64,000 nucleotides of DNA, taken from assembly GCF_003173775.1 (NCBI RefSeq), contig NZ_CP029552.1, positions 3,138,001-3,202,000 on the forward strand, written 5' to 3'. The notes beneath the pieces were generated by a model. The model was given only the letters and a program-made list of their open reading frames with translations. It had not been told where the DNA came from and ran no database searches. The translations under genes and the position numbers were made by a program. Source of the stretch: Methylobacterium sp. 17Sr1-1 (GTDB lineage: Bacteria > Pseudomonadota > Alphaproteobacteria > Rhizobiales > Beijerinckiaceae). Shown here one piece after another: positions 53,563 to 63,141 of the stretch (position 1 is the stretch's first letter; each line of letters begins with the position of its first letter).

Positions 53563-56063
53563 ATGCCGCCGCTCCGAATGCCGCCGCTCCGACTCTGGTT
53601 CTCGCCCTCGCGGCCCTGGCGGGTCTCATCGCCACCGCCCTCCCCTCGGCCGCGGCCGAGCGGCGGATCGCCCTCGTGGTCGGCAACGGCGCCTATGCAG
53701 GCGGCGCGATCCCGACCGCCGCCAACGATGCCGGCCTCGTCGCCCAGACCCTGCAGGCGGCGGGGTTCGACGTCGTCGGCGCCCGCGATCTCGACGAGGA
53801 GTCCTTGCGCCGCAGCTTACGCGACTTCACCGACAAGGCCGCGGCCGCCGGCTCCGACGCGGTGGCGTTCGTGTACCTCTCAGGCTACGGCCTGCAGCTC
53901 GAGAACGAGGCCTATCTCGCACCCGTCGACGCCCGGATCGAGACCGCCTCCGACGTGCCGCTTCAGGCCCTGCGGGTCTCGGACTACGTCAAGCGCCTCG
54001 CGGCTTTGCCGCTCAAGGCCCGCTTCGTGGTGCTCGACGCCGCCCGCACGGCGCCGTTCCGCCTGCGCGGCGATCCGCTCGCCGGCGGCCTGCCGCTCGC
54101 CGAGGCCGAGCCCGGCAGCCTGATCGCCTACAACGCCGCCCCGGCACCGTCGGCCCGGCCGAGACCGGGCCCTACGGGGCTTACGCGCTGGCGCTGGTCG
54201 AGATGATCCGCGAAGGGGCCTCGCGCCGGCCGCCCTGTTCGAGCGGGTGCGGGCTGGGTGGCGGAGGCGACAAGCGGGGCCGAGGTGCCGTGGAGCGCGT
54301 CGCGGATCGACGCGCCGTTCGTGTTCCTGGAGCGGAGGCCGGGGCGCCGTCGCTCGCCGGGTTCGAGGCGCCGCAGAAGCCCCTGGGCGAGATCGGCGCA
54401 CGCGAGGCCTACGCCGCCTGCCTCGGCCGCGACACCCTGGCGGGCTACGAGGAGTTCGTCGCCGCCTATCGCGCGACCCGCTCAGCCGACGCGTGCGGGC
54501 GATCATCGCGGCCCGGCGCGAGGCCCTGACCTGGCGGGCGCGCTCGCCAACACGCCGGAGGCCTACTGGTCCTATCTCGGCCGCTACCCCCGCGGGCCGC
54601 ATGCCTGGGACGCCCGCCGGCGCCTCTCGGCGCTCGCCGCCGCCTTCGCGCCGCCGCCGATTACCGCGTGCTCGCCTACGACGTGCCGCCACCCCCGCCC
54701 GACGAGGTGATCTACGTCGAGCGGCCGGCGCTCTCCCTCGACGACCCGGCCTACGCCCTGCCGCCGCCCCCGTCGCCTTCCTGCCGCCGCGGCCGGCCGT
54801 GCTGGTCGAGCTGGACCCGCCCCGCCGCCGGTCGAGGCCTACCTCCTGCCGGTGCCCGCCTACGTTCCCGTGCCCACCTACGTGGTCGCGCCCCCGTCCG
54901 TGGTGCCGCCGCCGAACCCGGTGCTGTTCCAGAACCTGCACGTCCAAAACATCACGGTCGTGAACGAGCACGCTCCCGCGCCGGTGCAACCCGGCGCGTC
55001 CCGCCTCGCGCCGGTGGCCGGTGCGGTCGCCGGCGCGGCGCTCGGGGCCGCCGCGGCCCAGGTCGCCCTGCCGCCCGCCCTCGCCCAGAAGGCGGCCTTG
55101 CGGCCGGATCTCCCGGGCGCACCGGGCCAGGGAACTCCGGGACAAGCAGCGCCGGGCCAGATCCGCGCGCCGGCGGGCCGGTGGGCGGAGTGCCGCCCGG
55201 CGCGGCCGCCCTGCGGCCGAGCCTGCCCGGGCAGCCCCTGCCCGGCCAGATCCCGGCTCACAATCCGGCCGGGCCGCGCCCGAATCCCGCGCAGGCGCTG
55301 CCCGGCGCGGCGGCACGCCGCTGCCGGCCGTCGCCGGCCGGCCCGCCGGTCCCCAGCCGGGCGGGCGGCCCGTCGGGCTCGGCCAGATCCCGGGTCAGGG
55401 TCCGAATCAGGTGTCCGGCCAGCCTCCCGGACAAGCGCCCGGTCAGGGTCCGGCCGGATCCCGCCCTCCGCCGCGCAACCGGTGGGGCCCCCCCGGTCGC
55501 CGGGAGACCGGGACAGCCCGCCCTCGCCGCCCGCCCCCCGCAGGGACCGGCCGCCGCAGCGGCTCCGCAGGGCTTGCAACCCCAGGGCGTGCGGCCCCCG
55601 GTCGTGCCCTCGCGCCCGGTCCAGCCGCCCCGGATGGTCGCCCCCGCGCAAGCCCCGCGACCGGCGATGCAGCCCCGGCAGGCGGCGCAGCCGCCCCGCA
55701 TGACGGCCCGGCCCGGGCGCCGCGGCGGATGACGGGTTGCAGCGGATGCGGGTGGAGCAGGCGGCGCGCCAGCAGGCGATGCAGCGCCAGCAGATGATGC
55801 AGGCCCAGCAGATGATGCAGGCCCAGCAGGCCCAGCAGGCCCAGGCCCGCCAGCGCGTCGAGGCTCAGCAGATGATGCAGCGCCAGCAGCAGCAGATGCA
55901 GGACGCGATGCGGCGCCAGCAGGCCCAGGCCCTGCGCCAGCCGCAGATGATGGGCCGCGGCCCCAGCCGATGCAGCCCCATCCGCAGGCCGCGCCGCGCC
56001 CGGCCCCCACGCCCGCCGCCGGGCCATGGTTGCGGGCATCCGGGCGGCCCGCCCTGCCGGTAG
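53563..56063 (+). CDS. Caspase-family (C14) protein lacking both catalytic residues, with long Pro/Gln-rich tail (several frame breaks)
   Basis: Start ATG 53563 has GGGAGGG upstream; one missing base near 53593 joins it to the signal peptide TLVLALAALAGLIATALPSAAA. The p20 domain reads ERRIALVVGNGAYAGG, AANDAGLVAQTLQAAGFDV, FVYLSGYGLQLENEAYLAPVDA and FVVLDAARTAPF. Active enzymes have SGHG and DACR; here the His is Tyr and the Cys is Ala. A helical region follows, then Pro-rich segments (VEAYLLPVPAYVPVPTYV), many PGQ repeats and a Gln/Met-rich tail (QQMMQAQQ type, 55740-55940), ending CGHPGGPPCR at 56063. About 840 residues, exported. Breaks are numerous in the low-complexity part, so exact length is uncertain. 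Confidence 0.75.
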
Positions 56064-56323
56064 GGCCGGGGCCGGCGCGACATCGTCGCGGGCCGGCGTG
56101 CCGCGCCCGACGGGCGGCACGGAGATCCCAGCGGCCGGCCGGCGCCGGTCGGCCGCTTTCGTCTTGCTCGCGCCCGCCATCGTCGCCAATTTGTCAGCCG
56201 GCCGGTCCACCTCCCGGGCGCGGATGTCGGGCGACAGGGGGCGCGTTCCTGTATAGACACCGGCGCCGATCCATCGACACGCCTCGCGCCCCGTCGCGAG
56301 GCCGCGCGGAGCCATCGAACACC

Positions 56324-58169
56324 ATGACAGACCGCCTCGACGAGGCCCGCGCCGCGCTCCGAAAGACCTTCGGCTACGAGGATTTCCGTCCCGGCCAGGC
56401 CGAGGTGATCGGCGCCGTGCTCGACGGGCGCGACGTCTTCGCGGTGATGCCGACGGGCTCGGGCAAGTCGATGACCTATCAGCTTCCCGCCCTGGTGGAG
56501 CAATCGCTGACCGTCGTCGTCTCGCCGCTGATCGCGCTGATGCACGACCAGGTGAAGCAGATGGAGGGTTCGGCATCGCGGCCGGCACCCTCAATTCGAC
56601 GGTCTCGGAATCGAGCGCCCGCGAGACCTGGCGCGGCATCCGCTCAGGCTCGTTGCGCCTGCTCTTCGTCTCACCTGAGCGGCTCCTGATGGAGGGCCTG
56701 ATCGAGGCGCTGCAGGGCGCCGGCGTCCGGCGGCTCGCGGTGGACGAGGCGCATTGCGCTCCCAATGGGGCCACGACTTCCGGCCCGAATACCGCGACCT
56801 CGCGCGCGCGCGCGAGGCGCTCGGCGACGTGCAGACCGTGGCGCTGACCGCCACGGCCGATGCGGCGACGCGGGCCGACATCTCCGAGCGGCTGTTTCCC
56901 CGCGGCCGCAAGCCGGAGCTGTTCGTCCACTCCTTCGACCGGCCGAACATCCGCCTGACCTTCGCGCCGAAGGAGCACCCGACGCGCCAGCTCTCCCGCT
57001 TCCTGCGCCCGCGCAAGGCCGAGAGCGGCATCATCTACTGCTCCTCGCGCAAGCGCACCGAGCAGATCGCCGAGATCCTGCAGCAGGACGGCTTCAACGC
57101 GCTCGCCTACCATGCCGGCCTCGACCAGACCGTCCGGATGCGCAACCAGGACACCTTCCTCCAGGAGGACGGCGTCGTGGTGGTGGCGACGGTGGCCTTC
57201 GGCATGGGCATCAACAAGCCGGACGTGCGCTACGTCTGCCACGCCGACATGCCTTCGACGATCGAGAGCTACTACCAGGAGATCGGCCGCGCCGGCCGCG
57301 ACGGGCTGCCGGCCGATACCCTGACTCTCTACGGCCTCGACGACATGGCGCTCCGCCGGCGCCAGATCGACGAGAAGGAGGTGCCGGACGACCGCCGACG
57401 GGTCGAGCGCCGCAAGCTCGAGGCGATGATCGCGCTCTGCGAGGGTGCGACCTGCCGGCGGCAGTCGCTGCTCGGCTATTTCGGCGAGCAGAGCGAGCCG
57501 TGCGGGCGCTGCGACCTGTGCCGCGGCGGCGTCTCGCTCATCGACGGCACGGTGGCGGCGCAGAAGGTTCTGTCCGCGGTGGTGCGCACCGGCCAGCGCT
57601 TCGGTGCCGCCTATATCTGCGACCTCGTCCACGGCAAGGAGAGCGACCAGATCCGCCGCAACGGCCACACCCAGCTCAAGACCTTCGGGGTCGGCTCCGA
57701 CAAGCCGGTGGCGGCCTGGCGGGCGATCCTGCGCCAGCTCTTCGCGGCCGGCGCCGTGGCGGAGAACAGCGACGGCTACGGCGGCCTGTCCCTCACCGAC
57801 AAGGGCGAGGCGATCCTGTTCGGCCGCGAGCCGGTGCAGTTGCGCCCCGATCCCGAGCCGAAGGCCCCCAAGGAGCGCCGCCGCGGATCGACCGACCGCG
57901 ACGACACGCTGGGCCTGTCGGAGGCCGACGAGGCCCTGTTCCAGCACCTGCGGGGCCTGCGCGCGACGCTGGCCCGCCAGGAGGGCGTCGCCGCCTACAT
58001 GATCTTTCCCGACCGGACGCTCATCGAGATGGCGCGCTCCAAGCCCGTCGACCTCTGGGCCCTTCGCTCGGTCCACGGGGTGGGCGAGCGCAAGCGGGAT
58101 GCCTACGGGCAGCCTTTCGTGGAGGCGGTGGCGGAGTTCCTGGCGGATGCGGCGAAGCGGGCGGGGTGA
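56324..58169 (+). CDS. recQ: ATP-dependent DNA helicase RecQ (two frame breaks)
   Basis: MTDRLDEARAALRKTFGYEDFRPGQAEVI opens an SF2 helicase: Walker A MPTGSGKSMTYQLP (~40-52), DEAHC motif II, motif III ALTATA, SGIIYCSSRKRTE, ATVAFGMGINKPDVRYV and EIGRAGRDGLPAD (motif VI). The zinc module (ALCEGATCRR ... CGRCDLCRGG), RQC winged helix and a C-terminal HRDC domain (LRATLARQEGVAAYMIFPDRTLIEMA) are present. Missing bases near 56570 (restores EGFGIAAGTLNSTVSE) and 56759 (restores HCVSQWGHDFRPEY) split the 5' third. About 615 residues after repair. It unwinds DNA in recombination and fork repair. Confidence 0.92.
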
Positions 58170-58938
58170 GCGGGCTGTCCGTCGCCGGTCCCGCCATCCC
58201 GGATGCCTCGGCCACCACATGTTGCCCGTGAATTCGAGACTGATATGCGGAATGATCGCATGGGCTGGAAAGCGGTAGCTCGGTGCGCAGATACCGAGCA
58301 GCCGGATAGCGCCGGTTGCAGACTTCCGATCTGAGCCGCCTGATACCAACGGTCGTTGAAAAAGACCTTTGGCTCCATTCTCGAATTTTCGCCAAGCCTT
58401 CGGCTCGGGGTCGAAAATTCAAGATGGGTCAACGGCCTAGAGGTCTTTTGATTGCCGATTTTCGATACGAATTTTCCAGCAAATCGCTCAAAGTCGACGC
58501 CTCTGTGCGCTCGATAATGCAGCGACAGCGACGATTCGGGCGGAGCCTCGACCCGACCATCTACTCAAATAGCGAAACCGCCATCTCACAATGGCAAATT
58601 CGTACGCCTATTGGCCAGGGATCGCTGGCGTGCAGGGAGGAGCCAAGTGCTCCGACGTCTCACGACGATGCCACGTCATCCTATTCGCAGATTGAGGAAT
58701 GATCAGAGCATTCATGTATTATTTCAGGTAATACATTCAGGCATGCCTCCAGTATTGCGTTCCTCGTGCTCATGGTGCCCTCAATGCGCCGAAAGGCAGA
58801 ATGCCCGCCCCGAGACAGGCACCGATGGCTGCCCGTGGCACGAACTCGGCTGGCACCTTCGGCGGCGGCGGGCACACCCGAGGCGCTCTGCCCCCGAACG
58901 ATCGAGCAGCCTGGACCCCGGTTCAAGGCGACGGCGCC
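58170..58938. other. Gene-poor, lower-GC region downstream of recQ
   Basis: No open frame here resembles a known protein. GC content drops from about 58300 onward. A short dyad gaattttcg / cgaaaattc (58381-58389, 58412-58420) brackets a GC-rich centre. The segment from tgataccaacggtcgttga (58342) to this dyad looks like part of a degraded insertion-type repeat, but I cannot show ends or a transposase. Confidence 0.4.
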
Positions 58939-59136
58939 TCACACGCCCATAATATCTTTGATCACAGCTTGCACTTCCTTCGCATTTGGGAGAGCACCTA
59001 CATCTTGTCCGGCCTGACGAGCGATATTTGAAAGATCTTGTTGATCAATTATTCCCTTCTCAGTAAGCAATCTAAGCATCGTCACCTGCAACGACAGAGC
59101 TGCCAAGGCGATATCACGCAGATCGTGTGACATCAT
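58939..59136 (-). CDS. Small hypothetical protein (65 aa)
   Basis: ATG 59136 (or 59133) lies just after a strong AGGAGGAG site. The 65-residue product is helical and soluble: MMSHDLRDIALAALSLQVTM, LRLLTEKGIIDQQDLSNIA, ending KEVQAVIKDIMGV. Its lower GC matches the surrounding segment rather than the core genome. The good ribosome site and natural composition support a real gene; family unknown. It is the only convincing gene in the 58.2-59.9 kb stretch. Confidence 0.6.
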   Translation of the reverse strand: MMSHDLRDIALAALSLQVTMLRLLTEKGIIDQQDLSNIARQAGQDVGALPNAKEVQAVIKDIMGV

Positions 59137-59891
59137 ACGTACTCCTCCTGCTTTTGTTAGAAGCAATGAGATACAAAAATGGATCCGGAAAATATTTCTG
59201 CCTTGCCATGGAACAAAGTTAGTTGATTGGCTTTGATGGCAGTTTGGGCCTGATTTATCTTGAGCCGCAGGGCCTGCGAAGCTGTAACTCGGCCAACCTC
59301 CAGGACGGCAGGGCCTCCTATCCCGAGAGGACTGCCTCATACGACATCCGATTGATTGCTTCGCAATGTGGATTCCGGCTTCGCTCAAGCGCCGCGCGGG
59401 CTTGCGATACTAAATCCGGAAGTGACCTCCCGGATTTAGTATCGCACCAGTTGATGTGCAAGCGCGCCAAGCCTGCTCCCGCCGCGCATTTGGCGCTGAC
59501 TTGCTTGACGCCAGAGCCTAGCGACGTGGTGAATGTCAGAAAACCCTGTCATGGGCTCATGTGTCCGGAAAATCTTCGCAACCGGACCTTCCACAAAACG
59601 GCCCCTCCAGGCCGCTTTGGTCAGCAGCGTGGAGCGCACAGCACCCTCGGACCATCCGAGTGGGGTCGAAAGCCCCCGAGGCGCCCGACAGGCTCCGGCT
59701 GGCATACCCGATCAACCACCTCGGATATCGGAAAACTCCTGCTTTTCGACATCCGAGCGCGAGATGCGGACCGGCCGCAAGGGATTGAACGCAGCCGAGC
59801 CGATCGGGGTTGGAACCGCAGATCTGCCCCTCGATGAAGGAGGAAAAGCGCCTTACCTCACGCGCGTGGGTGGCCTGATTGCCGTCGTTGG
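59137..59891. other. Gene-poor region with no convincing coding sequence
   Basis: Lower-GC start (59137-59230), then mixed composition. Several overlapping frames of 75-220 codons occur on both strands, but none has a ribosome site, a domain or convincing codon use. The 17-bp hairpin at 59403-59446 is the one clear structure. Confidence 0.4.
59403..59446. repeat. Perfect 17-bp stem-loop
   Basis: tgcgatactaaatccgg (59403-59419) and its exact complement ccggatttagtatcgca (59430-59446) enclose a 10-base loop. Perfect arms of this length are not expected by chance. There is no T-run. It could be a transposon-end remnant, a dispersed hairpin or a structured small RNA. Confidence 0.7.
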
Positions 59892-60167
59892 CTATCCCTG
59901 CCGTGCTCGAAAATCCCGCAGGGTGGCCCGCAAGCGCTCCTGGAGCGTCACCTCCGACAACGGACCGGTCACGACGAGGCTCGCCACCACCTCCGGGTGC
60001 TTCAGCCGCTGCTTCGGCGTGCGGGCATGGTTCGCCACCCGCACCTGCCCCTCGGCACCGGGCAGGCCGAAGTAGAAGCTCTCGCCCCGCGTCCCCTGCC
60101 CGATCTCCGAAAAGCCCTCCGCCAGGAGGAGCGCCCGGGCGCGATCGATCGCCGCCGCCGGGGTCAC
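59892..60167 (-). CDS. Small hypothetical protein coupled to rlmE (91 aa)
   Basis: A GTG start at 60167 overlaps the rlmE stop (GTGA). The 91-residue protein reads [60 protein letters not shown] and a basic C-terminus ([13 protein letters not shown]). It has a mixed alpha/beta build and no known motif. Tight coupling to an rRNA methyltransferase gene suggests cotranslation but not a defined role. Confidence 0.65.
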   Translation of the reverse strand: MTPAAAIDRARALLLAEGFSEIGQGTRGESFYFGLPGAEGQVRVANHARTPKQRLKHPEVVASLVVTGPLSEVTLQERLRATLRDFRARQG

Positions 60168-60934
60168 GGTCGCCAGCCCGCCTCGTCCTCCTCGTCGCCG
60201 TCATCGGTCTCGCGATACGGCCCATCGGTCGCCTCGGCCCCGCGGTAGCCGGTCGCCAGCACGTAGAGCTCGCTCGAATCCGCCCGGCTCGCCGCCGGCT
60301 TGACGTGGCGGACGGCGGAAAAGTCGCGCTTCAGGTCGGCGAGCAGGCCGCCCTCGGTGCCGCCCTGCAGCACTTTCGCGAGGTAGGTGCCGCCCGGCGC
60401 CAGGATCTCGCGGGCGAAGGCGAGCGCCGTCTCGGCGAGCCCCATGATGCGCAGGTGGTCGGTCTTCTTGTGGCCGGTGGCGTTGGCGGCCATGTCCGAC
60501 ATCACGACGTCCGCCGGCCCGCCCAGCATCTCGGTCAGCAGCCCGGGCGCGGTCGGATCGAGGAAGTCGAGCGTGACGAAGTCGACGCCCGGCATCGGCT
60601 CGATCTCGAGAAGGTCGATGCCGACCACCCGGCCGCGCGGGGTCGGCGCACCCGGATGGCTGCCGACCTTGGCTGCCGCCACCTGCGACCAGCCGCCGGG
60701 CGCCGCGCCGAGATCGACCACCCGCTGGCCGGGCTTGAGCAGCCGGAAGCGGTCGTCGATCTCCATGAGCTTGAAGGCGGCCCGCGAGCGGTAGCCCTCG
60801 CGCTTGGCGCGGGCCACGTAGGGGTCGTTGAGCTGGCGCTCCAGCCAGATCTTGGAGGAGACCGTGCGCCCGCGCGCGGTCTTCACCCGCTGCTTCAGGT
60901 CGCCCCGGACGCCGCCGCCGCGACGATCGCTCAT
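60164..60934 (-). CDS. rlmE: 23S rRNA (uridine-2'-O)-methyltransferase RlmE
   Basis: 256 residues from ATG 60934 (a longer in-frame start at 61000 is not credible). It is the FtsJ/RrmJ family: SAM-binding [16 protein letters not shown], and the K-D-K-E catalytic tetrad in [32 protein letters not shown] and [10 protein letters not shown]. The enzyme methylates U2552 of 23S rRNA during late large-subunit assembly. The acidic C-terminal tail ([12 protein letters not shown]) is an extension beyond the core. The order ppx-rlmE is conserved in Alphaproteobacteria. Confidence 0.95.
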   Translation of the reverse strand: MSDRRGGGVRGDLKQRVKTARGRTVSSKIWLERQLNDPYVARAKREGYRSRAAFKLMEIDDRFRLLKPGQRVVDLGAAPGGWSQVAAAKVGSHPGAPTPRGRVVGIDLLEIEPMPGVDFVTLDFLDPTAPGLLTEMLGGPADVVMSDMAANATGHKKTDHLRIMGLAETALAFAREILAPGGTYLAKVLQGGTEGGLLADLKRDFSAVRHVKPAASRADSSELYVLATGYRGAEATDGPYRETDDGDEEDEAGWRP

Positions 60935-61024
60935 ATGCCTTGACCTTCGATGATCGAAAAACCGTTCAAGGCAGATGACGCCCCGGACCCGCGGGCGCAA
61001 GTCCGCAAGTCCGGCAGCCTCATA

Positions 61025-62134
61025 TCAGCCAGGGCGCACGCCCCGGCGCCAGACCCCGTCCTCGCGCATCATGTTCATGAGCAACCCCTCGCGCAGGCCG
61101 CGATCGGCGATGCGCAGGCGCTCGGACGGGAAGGCGCGGCGGATCGCCTCCAGGATGGCGCAGCCGGCGAGCACCAGGTCGGCCCGGTCGCGGCCGATGC
61201 AGGGATTCTGCGCCCGGTCGGACAGCCGCGTCGCCAGCAGCCCGTCGATGGCGTCCGTGACCTCGCGGTCGCGCATCCACAGCCCGTCGATCCGGCGCCG
61301 GTCGTAGCGCGGCAGGCGCAGATGGGTGGCGGCGAGCGTCGTCACCGTCCCGGAGGTGCCGAGGAGGTGGAAGTTCGGCGCATGCGCCGCCGCGCCGGCG
61401 ATCAGCGCGAACTTGGTCAGGCGGTCGGCGACCTCCTCGACCATGCCCTCGAAGACCGGACGGGTCACGTCGGCCCCGCCGTAGCGCTCGGCCAGGGTGA
61501 CGACCCCGACGGGAAGCGAATCCCAGGCGCGGATGCGCAAGGTCGGATCGGCGCTGCGGGCGAGGGCGGCCGAGCCGTCGAGCCAGACGATCTCGGTCGA
61601 GCCGCCGCCGATGTCGAAGATCACCACCGATTCGGCGTGCCGGTCGGCGAGCGCCGCGCAGCCGGTGACCGCGAGATAGGCCTCGGTGCGCCGGTCCACC
61701 ACTTCGAGGTCGAGCCCGACCTCGCGGTGCACCCGGTCGACGAAGGCCGGGCCGTTCACCGCGAGCCGGCAGGCCGCGGTGGCGATCGACTTCGCCCGCA
61801 CCACCCCGCGGGAGCGCATCTTGCCCAAGCACACCGCCAGGGCGTCGACGGTGCGCTCGATCGCGTCGTCGCTCAGGCGGTCGGTGCTGCCCAAGCCCTC
61901 GCCGAGGCGCACGATGCGCGAGAAGGCGTCGATCACCCGGAACCCGTAGGGCGCCGGCTCGGCGATCAGGAGCCGGCAGTTGTTGGTGCCGAGATCGAGC
62001 GCCGCGTAGGCGCGCCGGTCCGGGCGACGTGGAGGATCATCCCCCGCCGGATGCGGCGGGGGCGCGGTCGCGCGCGCTGTCTCGGCGTACTCCGCGGCGC
62101 GCGCCGGCACGGAGACGACCGTCTCATCCCTCAT
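61025..62134 (-). CDS. ppx: Ppx/GppA family phosphatase
   Basis: 369 residues. A disordered N-terminus (~40 residues, Pro/Arg-rich) precedes the ASKHA fold: YAALDLGTNNCRLLIAEP (phosphate-1), catalytic-region TEAYLAVTG, VVIFDIGGGSTEIVWL (phosphate-2) and LLGTSGTVTTLAATHL. The family hydrolyses inorganic polyphosphate and/or pppGpp, so it affects the stringent response. It is the shorter alphaproteobacterial form lacking the C-terminal HD domain of E. coli Ppx. It lies 90 bases upstream of rlmE on the same strand. Confidence 0.92.
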   Translation of the reverse strand: MRDETVVSVPARAAEYAETARATAPPPHPAGDDPPRRPDRRAYAALDLGTNNCRLLIAEPAPYGFRVIDAFSRIVRLGEGLGSTDRLSDDAIERTVDALAVCLGKMRSRGVVRAKSIATAACRLAVNGPAFVDRVHREVGLDLEVVDRRTEAYLAVTGCAALADRHAESVVIFDIGGGSTEIVWLDGSAALARSADPTLRIRAWDSLPVGVVTLAERYGGADVTRPVFEGMVEEVADRLTKFALIAGAAAHAPNFHLLGTSGTVTTLAATHLRLPRYDRRRIDGLWMRDREVTDAIDGLLATRLSDRAQNPCIGRDRADLVLAGCAILEAIRRAFPSERLRIADRGLREGLLMNMMREDGVWRRGVRPG

Positions 62135-62294
62135 CGGCTGTGCCGATATCCCTCACATCCGCACCCTCGCGGGGCGAAAAGTCCATCACATGATGGGGAG
62201 CTTACGTGGCTCCGGGCGGAACGCAAAGCCGCGATCGTGCCGCGGCCGCCGCCCCGTCACCGGGGCAATCCCGAGGCCCGCGAACGAATTGCGA

Positions 62295-63137
62295 TCAATC
62301 GACCGCCGATCCATGCAGCTCGGCCTGGGTGAAGCGCTGCTGCTCCTCCATGACCAGCCCGGCGAGCTCGCGCTTCAGCGCGTTGAACTCGGCCGAGGCC
62401 GTGTCGCGGGGGCGGGCGAGCGGCACGATCAGGTCGCGCTTCATCCGGCCCGGACGGTAGGTGAGCACGACGATGCGGTCGGCGAGGTAGATCGCCTCCT
62501 CGATCGAGTGAGTCACGAACACGATCGTCTTGCGGTACTCGGCCCAGATCCGCAGCAACTCGTCCTGGAGCGTGCGGCGGGTCAGCGCGTCGAGGGCGCC
62601 GAACGGCTCGTCCATCAGCATCACCGGCGGGTCGAGGGCCAGGATGCGGGCGATGGCGACGCGCTGGCGCATGCCGCCGGACAAGTCCTTGGGGAAGCGG
62701 CCGAGGAAGTCCGACAGGCCGAGCTTTTCGGCGATGCGGGCGACGATCGCGTCGGCCTCCGCGCGGGCCACGCCCTTGATGTCGAGGCCGAAGCGGATGT
62801 TCTGCTCCACCGTCATCCAGGGAAACAGGGCGTATTCCTGGAAGACCATGCCCCGGTCGGGCCCCGGATCGACGACCGGACGACCCGCCATCCGGATCTC
62901 GCCCGTCGTGAGGGGCGAGAATCCCGCGATGGCATTGAGCAGGGTGGACTTGCCGCAGCCCGACGGCCCGAGCAGGCAGACGAACTGCCCGCTCGGGATC
63001 GCGGCGGTGACGTCCTCGAGCGCCACCACGGCGCCCGCGCCGGTGCCGAACACCTTCGAGGCGTGGTCGATCGAGATCTCGGCGGCGCCCGGCGCGGCGG
63101 CCGGCTCGGAGCGGCGGAGCGGTGCGGTCGCGGTCAT
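62295..63137 (-). CDS. NitT/TauT-type ABC transporter ATP-binding protein
   Basis: 280 residues with Walker A GPSGCGKST, Q-loop MVFQEYALFPWMTV, signature DLSGGMRQRVAIAR, Walker B VMLMDEPFGALDALTR and the switch FVTHSIEEA. VFQEYALFPW and VLTYRPGRMKRDL are typical of the TauB/SsuB/NrtD branch, which serves importers of taurine, alkanesulfonates, nitrate or nitriles. It lies 4 bases after the permease gene and cannot be assigned a specific substrate. Confidence 0.92.
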   Translation of the reverse strand: MTATAPLRRSEPAAAPGAAEISIDHASKVFGTGAGAVVALEDVTAAIPSGQFVCLLGPSGCGKSTLLNAIAGFSPLTTGEIRMAGRPVVDPGPDRGMVFQEYALFPWMTVEQNIRFGLDIKGVARAEADAIVARIAEKLGLSDFLGRFPKDLSGGMRQRVAIARILALDPPVMLMDEPFGALDALTRRTLQDELLRIWAEYRKTIVFVTHSIEEAIYLADRIVVLTYRPGRMKRDLIVPLARPRDTASAEFNALKRELAGLVMEEQQRFTQAELHGSAVD

Positions 63138-63141
63138 GAGG

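Noticed and set aside
55443..58349. 968-codon open frame on the minus strand
   Set aside because: Antisense to recQ and the caspase tail; arises from codon bias. RecQ motifs on the plus strand decide the issue.
58170..58938. A complete insertion sequence after recQ
   Set aside because: Short dyads exist, but no transposase frame, terminal repeats or target duplication can be shown.
59436..60225. Overlapping frames of 75-220 codons around 59.4-60.2 kb as genes
   Set aside because: They overlap each other on both strands, lack ribosome sites and domains, and partly shadow the small gene at 59892-60167.
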